This document shows positions 29,587 through 38,162 of a stretch of 64,000 nt of DNA, piece by piece. A program made the translations under genes and the position numbers. The DNA lies in NCBI GenBank assembly GCA_003240735.1, contig QFNE01000007.1, forward strand, positions 62,001 through 126,000, read 5' to 3'. Source of the DNA: Paracoccus denitrificans. Lineage in GTDB: Bacteria > Pseudomonadota > Alphaproteobacteria > Rhodobacterales > Rhodobacteraceae. The notes beneath the pieces were generated by a model. That model saw nothing but the letters and a program-made list of their open reading frames with translations. It made no database searches and was not told the DNA's origin. How positions within the stretch are numbered: the first letter of the stretch is position 1; each line of letters begins with the position of its first letter.

Positions 29587-29622
29587 AACCGGGGCCGCCA
29601 AGTCGGCCCCGGTTTTCTTTTG
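29587..29622 (+). terminator. Intrinsic terminator of clpA
   Basis: Perfect 11-bp stem AACCGGGGCCG / CGGCCCCGGTT with a six-base loop, then TTTTCTTTT, 20 bp after the clpA stop. Confidence 0.9.
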
Positions 29623-29676
29623 GAACCACGCGAATCCCTCAGGGGTTATCATCGCACCTCAGCAAAGGAGGACGCG

Positions 29677-29826
29677 ATGACCAAAGACATCCGCCGTTAC
29701 GAACTGGTCGAGGACACAACCCCCGAAGAAGCCTCTGCGATGAAGCAGCAGATGCGCGTCGAGGAATCACAGCGCATTCGCAAGCAGCGCGAGGCAGAAG
29801 CGAAGGCCGCGAAGTCGGACGACTGA
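29677..29826 (+). CDS. Small charged protein, conserved-type hypothetical
   Basis: A 49-residue hydrophilic protein preceded by a perfect AAAGGAGG ribosome site (29664-29671). It starts MTKDIRRYELVEDTTPEEAS and continues as a helix rich in Gln, Glu, Arg and Lys (RVEESQRIRKQREAEAK), which could form a short coiled coil. Function unknown. The excellent ribosome site and its position between the clpA terminator and tRNA-Thr support a real gene. Confidence 0.7.
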   Translation: MTKDIRRYELVEDTTPEEASAMKQQMRVEESQRIRKQREAEAKAAKSDD

Positions 29827-29832
29827 AATGAC

Positions 29833-29907
29833 TGGTGCCGGCGGAGGGATTTGAACCCCCGACCCCCTGATTACAAATCAGACGCTCTACCACTGAGCTA
29901 CGCCGGC
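29833..29907 (-). tRNA. tRNA-Thr (anticodon TGT)
   Basis: The minus strand folds as a complete cloverleaf: acceptor GCCGGCG/CGCCGGC, D arm GTAGCTCAGTGGTAGAGC, anticodon loop TTTGTAA with anticodon TGT, and T loop GGTTCAAATCC. CCA is encoded (29833-29835). It reads ACA and, by wobble, other Thr codons. Confidence 0.95.
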
Positions 29908-29918
29908 ACGCGCCTTGC

Positions 29919-29947
29919 CAGATACGCAACCCGATCACGCGCTGCAA
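29919..29947 (-). promoter_or_regulatory. Predicted promoter of tRNA-Thr
   Basis: Minus strand TTGCAG (29947-29942), 17-base spacer, TATCTG (29924-29919), ending 11 bp before the mature tRNA 5' end. The layout matches those predicted for the tRNA-Leu and tRNA-His genes in this window. Confidence 0.55.
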
Positions 29948-30020
29948 GCGTCGCGTGCGCTTTCCCTGTCCAGATATGACCTATAGTGTGCGCGCCAAGT
30001 GAAATTGCGGCGGGGATCCG

Positions 30021-30896
30021 ATGAAGGTTGCGTTCTATCTGGGCACACACGGCACCGAGCCGGAACGCATGATCAAGGTTCTGATGCAGAACCGGGAATG
30101 GTTATTGGCAAACGGAATTGAGCCGGTCCCCCCGTCCCGCCACCGTGGCATGTTTGAAGAGGCGCTGAACTCGCTATCTGGCGGGCCCGCAACGCCCGCG
30201 ATGGAACAGGTGATGCTGGACGCCATCCTGGATATCGACGACCCCAAACGTCTCATCTGTTCGCAACCCGGCTTGATCGGGGTTCCCGCGCGCTGTCTGG
30301 CCCCGCCGTCGTTCTATGCTCCGGCAGGATCGAAAATGATGGCGGCAGCCAATCTTTTTCCGTCGGCAGACGCTGAGTTCTTCATGGCGCTGCGTAACCC
30401 GGCCACATTGGTTCCCCATCTGGTCGCGGCCAGCACGCGCCAAAGCTACGACCAGCTGATGGCTGGCCGCAGCCCTGACACGCTGCGCTGGGGCCCGGCA
30501 GTCCGGCAGATGTTGCAGTCCGTCCAAGGACGGCGTCTGGTTCTGTGGTGCCACGAAGACACCCCGTTGATCTGGCCCGAGGTTGTGCGCCGCATCGCCG
30601 ACATGCCGACGAACGTTGCGCTGAAAGGCGGCCTAGCAGTTCTCGCCGAGGTTCTGACGCCCGAAGGGCTTGACGAAATCAAACGCCGCCTGGGTGAAGC
30701 GGCGCAGATTACCATCGCCGCGCGCCGCGACATCTTTGCGGAGGTGCTCTCGACCCATGCGCGCCCTGACATGCTTGAGACGTCGATCACGCTGCCCGGT
30801 TGGGATCAGGCGCTCGTGGACCGCATGACCCGGGATTATGACGATGACGTGGCTGAAATCGCGGCGCTGCCGGGGGTCGAATTCATCGTCCCCTGA
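30021..30896 (+). CDS. Uncharacterised protein, sulfotransferase-like without the P-loop
   Basis: A 291-residue soluble protein with no named domain that I recognise. The opening KVAFYLGTHGTEPERMIKVLMQ, then NREWLLANGIEPVP, has the pattern of bacterial sulfotransferases (strand, GTHKTGTT loop, helix, NR..L...GI.YP). The Lys-Thr-Gly of the PAPS-binding loop, however, is replaced by GTEPE. A later ALRNPATLVPHL resembles the 3'-phosphate-binding RNP motif. I infer a sulfotransferase-like fold that may have lost or changed activity. It stands alone after tRNA-Thr, with a possible TATAGT -10 element near 29982. Confidence 0.6.
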   Translation: MKVAFYLGTHGTEPERMIKVLMQNREWLLANGIEPVPPSRHRGMFEEALNSLSGGPATPAMEQVMLDAILDIDDPKRLICSQPGLIGVPARCLAPPSFYAPAGSKMMAAANLFPSADAEFFMALRNPATLVPHLVAASTRQSYDQLMAGRSPDTLRWGPAVRQMLQSVQGRRLVLWCHEDTPLIWPEVVRRIADMPTNVALKGGLAVLAEVLTPEGLDEIKRRLGEAAQITIAARRDIFAEVLSTHARPDMLETSITLPGWDQALVDRMTRDYDDDVAEIAALPGVEFIVP

Positions 30897-30924
30897 CGCG
30901 CGACCCGCTGATTACGCGGCACGA

Positions 30925-31176
30925 TCAAGCCATGCCAAGCGCGGCTTTGTACATCTCAAGGATCGCCTCTTCTTCGGCGATGTCGTCCTTGTCGCGCTTG
31001 CGCAGCGCGATGACCTTGCGCATGACCTTGGTGTCGTAACCACGGGCCTTCGCCTCGGCCATCAGCTCTTTCTGACGCTCGGCCACGTCCTTCTTTTCGG
31101 AATCGAGCTGCTCGTACTGCTCGATAAACTGGCGCAACTCTCCGGCGGCTACGCCATAAGCCTGATCGTCCTGCAT
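30925..31176 (-). CDS. gapR: DUF2312 protein, GapR-type nucleoid-associated protein
   Basis: An 83-residue, highly charged protein of the DUF2312 family. Caulobacter GapR of this family encircles overtwisted DNA ahead of polymerases and stimulates topoisomerases. Visible features are AAGELRQFIEQYEQLDSEKKDV, the long helix AERQKELMAEAKARGYDTKVMRK, and IALRKRDKDDIAEEEAILEMY, which covers the whole family region. AAAGGAA precedes the ATG at 31176, ruling out the longer upstream frame. The gene converges with the sulfotransferase-like gene. Confidence 0.88.
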   Translation of the reverse strand: MQDDQAYGVAAGELRQFIEQYEQLDSEKKDVAERQKELMAEAKARGYDTKVMRKVIALRKRDKDDIAEEEAILEMYKAALGMA

Positions 31177-31290
31177 CCCACCATTCCTTTTGTTCTTGCC
31201 GACACTGAAGATCCGGCGTCGTCCTAGGGTGTCTTGCCGCCTCGTGCAATCGGGGCTAGGCCCGGATCGGATCAAACATGGGGAAGCGGA

Positions 31291-31515
31291 ATGGTTTGGC
31301 AGGCGGTGATGTGGGGCGGTGCGGTGCTGACGGCGCTGGGGCTGGCGGGCATCGTCTGGTGCATCGTGACGGTTGCGCGCGCCAAGCGTGCCGGCGGGGA
31401 CGAGGCGCAACTGCGGCGCACGATGCAACGGGTGGTTGCCGTGAACATGGCGGCGCTGGCCGCCTCCATGCTGGGGCTGATGGCGGTGGTGCTTGGCATC
31501 ATGCTGGGACGCTGA
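31291..31515 (+). CDS. Small two-helix membrane protein
   Basis: A 74-residue protein with two membrane helices (VMWGGAVLTALGLAGIVWCIVTVA and MAALAASMLGLMAVVLGIML) joined by a short Arg/Lys-rich loop, so both ends probably face the periplasm. Function unknown. It lies 3 bp before dtd and is most likely co-transcribed with it. Start at 31291 follows a GGAAGCGG site. Confidence 0.7.
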   Translation: MVWQAVMWGGAVLTALGLAGIVWCIVTVARAKRAGGDEAQLRRTMQRVVAVNMAALAASMLGLMAVVLGIMLGR

Positions 31516-31518
31516 GCG

Positions 31519-31968
31519 ATGCGGGTTCTGATCCAGCGCGTGACCGCAGCGAAAGTCCAGGTTGATGGTCAGACGATCGGTGAGATCGGCCCCGGTCTGA
31601 TGATCCTTTGCTGCGCGATGCAGGGCGATGATGAGGCAAGCGCCGACAAGCTGGCCGCCCGCGTCGCCAAGCTGCGCATTTTCCGCGACGAAGCGGGCAA
31701 GATGAACAAGTCCCTGCTGGATACCGGCGGTGCGTCGCTTGTCGTCAGCCAGTTCACCCTGTCGGCAGACACGCGTACCGGCAACCGCCCCGGATTTTCC
31801 ACTGCCGCACCGCCTGACCTCGGTCGCGCGCTTTACGAGCGTTTTGCGGAAGCGTTGCGGCTGCAGGGCATCACGGTCGCCACTGGCGAGTTCGGCGCCG
31901 ACATGGCGGTCACGCTGACGAACGACGGACCGGTCACCATCTGGATGGATAGCGCGGACCGGAACTGA
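31519..31968 (+). CDS. dtd: D-aminoacyl-tRNA deacylase
   Basis: A 149-residue Dtd, which removes D-amino acids (and Gly from tRNA-Ala) from mischarged tRNAs. The two active-site motifs are intact: SQFTLSADTRTGNRPGF (SQFTL) and TNDGPVTIWMDS (NxGPV-type, with Gly-cis-Pro). Length and start MRVLIQRVTAAKV are standard. It follows the small membrane protein after 3 bp. Confidence 0.95.
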   Translation: MRVLIQRVTAAKVQVDGQTIGEIGPGLMILCCAMQGDDEASADKLAARVAKLRIFRDEAGKMNKSLLDTGGASLVVSQFTLSADTRTGNRPGFSTAAPPDLGRALYERFAEALRLQGITVATGEFGADMAVTLTNDGPVTIWMDSADRN

Positions 31969-32239
31969 TCACACGGGAACTAAATTCTGCGCCGGGTTGA
32001 CTTCCGTCCTTGCGGCCTCCATCTGGATCAGGTCGACGCCGCTGCCCGCGTGAGCAGTTATCGACCGTCCCGTCGGACGGTTACGACCGGCCCGACATCT
32101 TTTGCATCCCATAGTCACGCGGGGGTTGCAGCGGGTCTCCGTATCTGACCCGCGAAACCCATCGCGCCCTGCATCTGCGGGGCGTCACTTGGCGCGTTCG
32201 ATACGGAACGCGTCCTGTCAGACGTGATCAAGGAATACT
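31969..32239 (+). other. Non-coding stretch and probable structured leader of the RNA helicase gene
   Basis: No convincing gene in these 271 bases. Two hairpins are visible: ACCGTCC-CGTC-GGACGGT at 32064-32081 (7-bp stem) and GCGGGT/ACCCGC at 32131-32153 (6-bp stem, 11-base loop). DEAD-box helicase genes often have long leaders through which they are cold-regulated or autoregulated; whether this applies here is inference. Confidence 0.4.
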
Positions 32240-33724
32240 ATGACTGACCCGACCCAACACGCCGCTGGCGGCAAAAGCCACGCCGGCAAATCCCGTTTCA
32301 ACGGCCAACGCCGTTCGCGCCGTCCTGCCGAGGATGGCGGGAACGAAGATGGCCGCCTGCATCCTGCGAACCGCCCTGCCCGCCAACCGCGGCGCGAAGG
32401 TGGAGACAACGCCCCGCGTTTCGGCGCCAACAAGCCGCGCGCCAAGGTCGGCGCCGAAGACGACGGCCGTTTCATCCGCCGGGCCATTCCCGACATCGAT
32501 ACCGCCTTCACTCGCATGGGCATCGACCCGCGCGTGGCGATCAACCTTGGCCCGCTGGGCCTGACCGATCCGACGCCGATTCAGGCACAGGCGATCCCGG
32601 AAATCGTCAAGGGCCGTGACCTGCTGGGTCTGGCCCAGACGGGTACCGGCAAGACCGCCGCCTTTGCGCTGCCGATGCTGACGCGTCTGCTGAAAGCGGG
32701 CGAGCGTCCGGAACCCGGCACCTGCCGTGCGCTGATCCTGGCGCCGACGCGCGAACTGGCGACCCAGATCGCCCAGAACGTCGAGTTGTTTGCCGCCGGC
32801 ACCCCGGTGCGCAGCTTCCGCGTTGTGGGCGGTGCGTCCCTGAACGTGCAGGCTGACCGCTTGTCGCGTGGTGTGGACGTGCTGATTGCCACGCCCGGTC
32901 GCCTGATCGACCTGCTGGAACGGCGTGCCGTTCGGCTGGACCAGACCCGCTATCTGGTTCTGGACGAGGCGGACCAGATGCTGGACATCGGGTTCATCCA
33001 CGCCCTGCGCCGCATTGCCCGGCTGGTGAACAAGGACCGCCAAACGCTGCTGTTCTCGGCCACGATGCCGAAGCTGATGGAAGAGTTGGCCGATAGCTAT
33101 CTGACGGATCCGGTCCGCGTGCAGGTCAACCCGCCCGGTCAGGCCGCCGAAAAGATCGCCCAAGGTGTTCATTTCGTAAACCAGGGCGACAAGGCCGCCT
33201 TGCTGGCTGAATACCTGTCGGGTCACAAAGGTGAGCTGGCGATCGTCTTCGGTCGTACCAAACACGGTTCGGATAAACTTTCGAAGTTGCTGGAGAAGTG
33301 GGGCTTTTCAGTCGCCGCGATCCACGGCAATAAATCACAAGGCCAACGCGAACGCGCGCTCGCGTCGTTCCGCAATGGCGATACGCAGGTGCTGGTGGCA
33401 ACCGACGTGGCGGCCCGTGGCCTGGACATCCCGCAGGTGGCGCATGTCTATAATTACGAATTGCCGAACGTGCCCGAAAACTATGTCCACCGCATCGGCC
33501 GCACCGCGCGCGCCGGTCGCGAAGGCCGCGCGGTGGCGTTCTGCGCACCTGCCGAAATCGGCGAACTGCGTGACATCGAAAAGGTCCTGAAGGGTCCGAT
33601 CCCCGTCATCGGCGGCGAGGCTCCGCCCGCTTCGGCAGCCCAGACCCGCAAGCCCGCCGGGGGCCGCGCGCGCCCGCCGCGGCGTCCGTCGCGCGCACCG
33701 AAGTCGCAGCAGGCAGCCCGGTAA
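32240..33724 (+). CDS. DEAD-box RNA helicase (RhlE-like)
   Basis: A 494-residue RNA helicase. A basic, Gly/Arg-rich N-terminal extension of about 75 residues precedes the core, which is unusual for RhlE. Core motifs in order: the Q-motif region (GLTDPTPIQAQAIPEI), AQTGTGKT (I), PTRELA (Ia), TPGRL (Ib), DEAD (II), SAT (III), ATDVAARGLDIP (V) and HRIGRTARAG (VI). The basic C-terminus (PAGGRARPPRRPSRAP) probably binds RNA. It acts in ribosome assembly or mRNA turnover. The gene is followed by tdk after a weak hairpin. Confidence 0.92.
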   Translation: MTDPTQHAAGGKSHAGKSRFNGQRRSRRPAEDGGNEDGRLHPANRPARQPRREGGDNAPRFGANKPRAKVGAEDDGRFIRRAIPDIDTAFTRMGIDPRVAINLGPLGLTDPTPIQAQAIPEIVKGRDLLGLAQTGTGKTAAFALPMLTRLLKAGERPEPGTCRALILAPTRELATQIAQNVELFAAGTPVRSFRVVGGASLNVQADRLSRGVDVLIATPGRLIDLLERRAVRLDQTRYLVLDEADQMLDIGFIHALRRIARLVNKDRQTLLFSATMPKLMEELADSYLTDPVRVQVNPPGQAAEKIAQGVHFVNQGDKAALLAEYLSGHKGELAIVFGRTKHGSDKLSKLLEKWGFSVAAIHGNKSQGQRERALASFRNGDTQVLVATDVAARGLDIPQVAHVYNYELPNVPENYVHRIGRTARAGREGRAVAFCAPAEIGELRDIEKVLKGPIPVIGGEAPPASAAQTRKPAGGRARPPRRPSRAPKSQQAAR

Positions 33725-33737
33725 TCCAAACCCAAGC

Positions 33738-33760
33738 GGGCGGCCTTGCGCCGCCCCTTT
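33738..33760 (+). terminator. Hairpin between the helicase gene and tdk, weak terminator
   Basis: GGGCGGC-CTTGC-GCCGCCC, a perfect 7-bp stem, followed only by CTTTG. It starts 13 bp after the helicase stop; some read-through into tdk is likely. Confidence 0.45.
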
Positions 33761-33781
33761 GACCCGGCCTATCCCACCCGG

Positions 33782-34360
33782 ATGGCCAAGCTTTACTTCA
33801 ATTATTCGACGATGAACGCCGGCAAAAGCACGCTGCTTTTGCAGGCGTCCTACAACTACCGCGAACGCGGCATGCAGACGCTGCTGCTGACGGCGGCGGT
33901 TGACCAGCGTGCGGGCGAAGGCGTCATCGCCTCTCGGATCGGCATTTCGGACAGCGCGATCGTCTTTGCGCCCGACACCGATCTGTTTCAGTTAATCAAA
34001 CAGCAATGCGACGGGTGCGCCTGCGTCTTCGTGGACGAGGCGCAGTTTCTGACGGCTGAACAGGTCTGGCAGCTGGCGCGCGTGGCCGATGATCTGTCCC
34101 TGCCTGTCATGGCCTACGGCCTGCGCACCGATTTTCGCGGTCTGCTGTTTCCAGGCTCGGCCGCGCTACTGGCGATTGCAGATAACCTGCGCGAAGTCCG
34201 CACGATCTGCCATTGCGGGCGCAAGGCCACGATGGTCGTCCGCCTTGGCCCGGATGGCGCAGTGCTGCACGACGGCGCGCAGGTGCAGATCGGCGGCAAC
34301 GAAACCTATGTCTCGCTGTGCCGCCGCCACTGGCGCGAAGCGATGGGCACGTCCGCTTGA
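33782..34360 (+). CDS. tdk: Thymidine kinase (TK1 type)
   Basis: A 192-residue type II thymidine kinase for dTMP salvage. P-loop STMNAGKSTLLLQ, Walker B-like VFVDEAQFL, and the lasso/zinc region with ICHCGRK and SLCRRHW (Cys-x-Cys ... Cys-x2-His) are all present. Start at 33782 (MAKLYFNYS), because upstream residues come from the helicase hairpin region. The ribosome site is weak. Confidence 0.94.
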   Translation: MAKLYFNYSTMNAGKSTLLLQASYNYRERGMQTLLLTAAVDQRAGEGVIASRIGISDSAIVFAPDTDLFQLIKQQCDGCACVFVDEAQFLTAEQVWQLARVADDLSLPVMAYGLRTDFRGLLFPGSAALLAIADNLREVRTICHCGRKATMVVRLGPDGAVLHDGAQVQIGGNETYVSLCRRHWREAMGTSA

Positions 34361-34390
34361 CCGATCTGTTCACAATCAGGCTGTGACCCC

Positions 34391-34420
34391 ACCGCTCGCG
34401 TTGCGGGAGAGCGGTTGGTT
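34391..34420 (+). terminator. Possible terminator after tdk
   Basis: ACCGCTC and GAGCGGT form a 7-bp stem with an 11-base loop, followed by TGGTTT. The U-tract is poor, so this is tentative; the dacC promoter may lie in the same 126-bp gap. Confidence 0.35.
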
Positions 34421-34486
34421 TGCTAACGCTGTCTGGGAATTATGGCCGGGCAGGCAACGAACCGGCGTGGGACAAGGGACGACCTG

Positions 34487-35629
34487 ATGCGCAAGGCATT
34501 CGCAATTCTTCTGGCGATGGCGCTGGCCAGCCCCGCAGCGGCCTTTGAAACCAGCGCGCGCGCGGCGTGGGTCTACGACGTCGCCACAGGCAGCGTTCTG
34601 ATGCAGAAGAATGCGGACGAACCCCTGCCCCCGGCGTCGATGTCCAAACTGATGACCGTCTATATGCTGTTCGAGGCCCTGCACGAAGGCCGCATTGCCA
34701 TGGACACGCCGCTGCCGGTGTCGACCAAGGCGCGGCAGATGAAGGGGTCCACCATGTTCCTGAACGAACGTGATCGCCCGACCGTGGAAGAACTGATCAA
34801 GGGCATCATCGTCCTGTCTGGTAACGACGCCTGCGTGGTCGTGGCCGAAGGGCTGGGCGGGACCGAAGAAGCCTTTGCCCGCCAGATGAACGAGCGGGCC
34901 AAGGTTCTGGGGCTGACCCAGTCGCATTTCAAGAATTCATCCGGCTGGCCGGACCCGGAACAGCGGATGTCGGTCCACGATCTGGGGATCCTCGCCCAGC
35001 ATCTGATCGAAGACTTCCCAGAGCTTTACAAGAATTTCGCCATCCGCGAATTTGCCTATGACAACCGTGCGCCTGCCAATCGCCATAACCGCAACCCGCT
35101 GTTGTCGCTTGGGATTGGGGCTGACGGTCTCAAGACCGGCCACACGCAGGAGGCAGGCTTTGGCCTTGTCGGATCGGCCAACCAGAACGGACGCCGGATC
35201 ATCTTTGTGCTGACGGGGATGGACACCGACAAGTCCCGCGCGGAGGAGTCGGAGCGTATCGTCAATTGGGCATTCCGCCAGTTCACCATGCGCGAAGTGA
35301 TGCACAAAGGTGAAACCGTGGCAGAGGCGCCCGTCTGGATGGGGGACCGCGCCAGGGTGGCGCTGACGACCGGCGATGGCCTGAAGGTTCTGATTCCAGC
35401 GGGCGCAACCGAACGCGTCACCGCCGAGGCGGTGTTTGATGGACCCATCGCAGCACCGATCAAGGCCGGGCAGCGATTGGGCGAACTGGTCGTGACGGTT
35501 CCGGGAGCCGTTGAATCGCGTCTTCCGCTTCTGGCCGCCAACGACGTGGCCGAGGCTGGTGTCATGGGACGGCTGCAGAACGCGGCTCTGCGCCTTGGCC
35601 GCCGCGCGGTCACGGCAATCGGTGGGTAA
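34487..35629 (+). CDS. D-alanyl-D-alanine carboxypeptidase (PBP5/DacC-like)
   Basis: A periplasmic low-molecular-mass penicillin-binding protein, 380 residues, trimming pentapeptides in peptidoglycan. The signal peptide (MRKAFAILLAMALASPAAAF) is cleaved near residue 20. Active-site motifs: ASMSKLM (SxxK), SGNDA (SxN) and LKTGHT (KTG). The C-terminal PBP5-associated beta domain and a final basic helix (LGRRAVTAIG) for membrane attachment are present. It heads the run dacC-tmk-holB-tatD-MBL, an arrangement common in Rhodobacterales. AAGGGA precedes the ATG at 34487. Confidence 0.93.
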   Translation: MRKAFAILLAMALASPAAAFETSARAAWVYDVATGSVLMQKNADEPLPPASMSKLMTVYMLFEALHEGRIAMDTPLPVSTKARQMKGSTMFLNERDRPTVEELIKGIIVLSGNDACVVVAEGLGGTEEAFARQMNERAKVLGLTQSHFKNSSGWPDPEQRMSVHDLGILAQHLIEDFPELYKNFAIREFAYDNRAPANRHNRNPLLSLGIGADGLKTGHTQEAGFGLVGSANQNGRRIIFVLTGMDTDKSRAEESERIVNWAFRQFTMREVMHKGETVAEAPVWMGDRARVALTTGDGLKVLIPAGATERVTAEAVFDGPIAAPIKAGQRLGELVVTVPGAVESRLPLLAANDVAEAGVMGRLQNAALRLGRRAVTAIGG

Positions 35630-35645
35630 GATCGCCCTGCCCGCG

Positions 35646-36266
35646 ATGTTCATCAGCTTTGAAGGCACGGACGGATCGGGGAAATCGACCCAAGCTCGCA
35701 TGCTGACCGATCGTCTGCGTGAAACGGGGCGCGACGTCGTTTTGACCCGCGAACCCGGCGGCGCGCCTGGGGCCGAGGAAATCAGGCGTCTGCTGGTCGA
35801 AGGTGGCAGCGACCGTTGGTCCCCGGAAACCGAGGCACTGCTGTTCACCGCGGCGCGGCGCGACCATCTGGAACGGACGATCCGCCCCGCGCTTGAGCGT
35901 GGCTCCGTTGTCATCAGCGACCGGTTCGCAGACTCGACCCGTGTTTATCAGGGCGTCGCCAGGTCCGATCTGGCGGGACTGGTCGACCGGCTGCACGACC
36001 TTGCCATCGGGGTCGAACCTGACCTGACGCTGTTGATCGACATCGATCCTGCCGTGTCGCTGGCGCGTGGAAACGCTCGAGGCGGCGCCGAGGATCGGTT
36101 CGAACGTCTGGGCCTGCCCTTTCAGGAGCGGTTGCGCCAAGGTTTTCTGGACCTCGCCGCGCGCAACCCGGCACGCGTTCGCATCATTGACGGATCGGGC
36201 ACCGCGGACGAGGTCGCCCGTCGGATTGACGCCGTTCTTCCCCCCGACCTGTCCCCGCATGGCTGA
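35646..36266 (+). CDS. tmk: Thymidylate kinase
   Basis: dTMP kinase of 206 residues. P-loop FEGTDGSGKST, the DR motif in ISDRFADSTRVYQG, and the lid region (RGNARGGAEDRFERLG) are present. It makes dTDP for DNA synthesis. The ATG at 35646 starts directly at the conserved FISFEG; the ribosome site is weak, consistent with coupling to dacC 16 bp upstream. The end overlaps holB by eight bases. Confidence 0.95.
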   Translation: MFISFEGTDGSGKSTQARMLTDRLRETGRDVVLTREPGGAPGAEEIRRLLVEGGSDRWSPETEALLFTAARRDHLERTIRPALERGSVVISDRFADSTRVYQGVARSDLAGLVDRLHDLAIGVEPDLTLLIDIDPAVSLARGNARGGAEDRFERLGLPFQERLRQGFLDLAARNPARVRIIDGSGTADEVARRIDAVLPPDLSPHG

Positions 36267-37356
36267 CGCTGAGCTTCCCGAACCGGACCGCGTTCCCGGT
36301 GCCCCCCACCCGCGTGAGACAGCGCAGCTGGTGGGTCAGGACGCGGCGATCGCTGATTTCATCGGCGCATCCCGGTCGGGCCGTATGCATCATGGCTGGC
36401 TGATCAGCGGACCACGCGGCACCGGCAAAGCGACGCTGGCCTGGACAATCGCGCGGTGGCTGCTGTCCGATGCGGCAAGCGACGACCTGAGCGTCGATCC
36501 CGAGGATCCCGTTGCGCGGCGTCTGCGCGCCCTTTCGGAACCGCGACTGCATCTTGTCCGCCGCCCCGTCGACGAAAAGACCGGTCGCATCAGCGCCCAG
36601 ATCACGGTCGAGGAAATCCGGAGGCTTCTGTCGTTCTTCCACATGAGCGCCGCAGAGGGCGGTCGCCGCGTGGCCATTATCGATGCTGCCGACGACCTGA
36701 ACACGGCGGCTGCGAACGCGCTGTTGAAGCTGCTGGAAGAGCCGCCGCAGGACGCGGTGTTGCTGCTGGTGGCGCACCAACCTGCCCGCCTGCTGCCAAC
36801 CATCCGATCCCGTTGCCGGGAACTACGGCTGCAACCACTGGCGGCCGAGGATATGGCGATCGCTTTGGGACCGATGGCGGTCGAGGGCGACCCCGTTCGT
36901 CTGGGCGCGCTGGCGGCCGGTTCGGTGGGCGATGCGCTGCGCCTGTCCGGTCAGGATGGGCTGGCGGTCTATCAGCAGATCGTCGATCTGTTTGCGACCT
37001 TGCCGCGCATGGATCGTGGCCGCGCGGCGAAACTATCTGAGGCGGCCGCCGTGCGCCCCGGCCCGGACGGCGATCCGTTCGATCTGGTGGTGGGACTTCT
37101 CGATCGCTTTCTGTCGCGGGCGGCGCGTGCCGGTCTGCTTGGTCCGCCCTTGCCTGAAGTCGCGGATGGTGAAGGCGCGCTGTTGGCGCGAATTGCGCCA
37201 GATGACGCATCCGGACGCATGTGGGCCGAGGCGCAGGCCGAACTTTCGGCCCGGGCCCGCCGTGGTCGGGCGGTCAACCTTGACCCTGCCGCCCTGGTCA
37301 TGGATATGCTTCTGACGCTTGCCGACGCGCCGTCGCGCGCGCGTGGCACCGTCTGA
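36259..37356 (+). CDS. holB: DNA polymerase III subunit delta prime
   Basis: A clamp-loader AAA+ subunit of 365 residues. The opening RETAQLVGQDAAIADFI, P-loop GPRGTGKATLAWTIA, the sensor region NALLKLLEEPP and the SRC-like arginine motif (IRSRCRELRLQPL) are diagnostic. The C-terminal half is the collar domain and is poorly conserved. Its ATG lies inside the end of tmk (8-bp overlap), and the tatD gene follows after 11 bp. Confidence 0.92.
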   Translation: MADAELPEPDRVPGAPHPRETAQLVGQDAAIADFIGASRSGRMHHGWLISGPRGTGKATLAWTIARWLLSDAASDDLSVDPEDPVARRLRALSEPRLHLVRRPVDEKTGRISAQITVEEIRRLLSFFHMSAAEGGRRVAIIDAADDLNTAAANALLKLLEEPPQDAVLLLVAHQPARLLPTIRSRCRELRLQPLAAEDMAIALGPMAVEGDPVRLGALAAGSVGDALRLSGQDGLAVYQQIVDLFATLPRMDRGRAAKLSEAAAVRPGPDGDPFDLVVGLLDRFLSRAARAGLLGPPLPEVADGEGALLARIAPDDASGRMWAEAQAELSARARRGRAVNLDPAALVMDMLLTLADAPSRARGTV

Positions 37357-37367
37357 AAGCCAAACCC

Positions 37368-38162
37368 ATGTCTGATACTGCACCCGCTTTGGTCGACAGC
37401 CATTGTCACCTCGACTTCCCGGATTTTGACGGCCAGCACGACGAACTGATCGCCCGTGCACGGGCGCAAGGCGTCACGCGCATGGTCACGATCTGCACGC
37501 GGCTGGGTAAGGAACCTGCCGTCCGGGCGTTGGCTGACCGGTTTGACGAAGTTTTCTACGCCGCGGGTGTCCATCCCATGTACGCCGCCGAAGAGCCGCT
37601 GACCCGCGTCGACCAACTGGTCGCACTGGCCGATCATCCGAAATTCGTGGGCATCGGCGAAACCGGGCTGGATTACCACTACAGCGCGGACAGCGCAGCC
37701 ATTCAGGCCGAAAGCCTGCGCGTCCATATCGAAGCCGCGCGCCAGACCGGCCTGCCACTGATCATCCATTCACGCGACGCAGACGCCGACATGGCCCGCA
37801 TCCTGTCCGAGGAACACGCCGCAGGCCCGTTTTCCTGCGTCATGCACTGCTATACCTCAGGGCCGGAGCTTGCCGAAGCTGCGCTGTCCTTGGGGTTCTA
37901 TCTGTCAATGTCGGGGATCACGGCATTTCCGAAATCGACCGATATCCGCGCGATCTTTGCCGCGGCGCCGCGCGACCGGATACTGGTCGAAACCGATGCC
38001 CCGTATCTCGCCCCGCCGCCCTATCGAGGCAAGCGGAACGAGCCCTCCTATGTCGCCAAGACCGCCGCCCGCGCGGCCGAGCTTTTCGAGATGACGCCTG
38101 CCGAATTCGCGGCACTGACGTCGGCCAATTTCGACCGCCTGTTCACCAAGGCCCACGCCTGA
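37368..38162 (+). CDS. TatD-family metal-dependent deoxyribonuclease
   Basis: A TIM-barrel metallo-hydrolase of 264 residues. The metal-binding DSHCHLDF at the start, GIGETGLDYHY, PLIIHSRDAD, and the final ETDAPYLAPPPYRGKRNEPSY are all TatD/YcfH signatures. E. coli relatives are 3'-5' exonucleases or deal with D-aminoacyl or oxidised DNA substrates. Its stop overlaps the next ATG by one base. Confidence 0.93.
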   Translation: MSDTAPALVDSHCHLDFPDFDGQHDELIARARAQGVTRMVTICTRLGKEPAVRALADRFDEVFYAAGVHPMYAAEEPLTRVDQLVALADHPKFVGIGETGLDYHYSADSAAIQAESLRVHIEAARQTGLPLIIHSRDADADMARILSEEHAAGPFSCVMHCYTSGPELAEAALSLGFYLSMSGITAFPKSTDIRAIFAAAPRDRILVETDAPYLAPPPYRGKRNEPSYVAKTAARAAELFEMTPAEFAALTSANFDRLFTKAHA

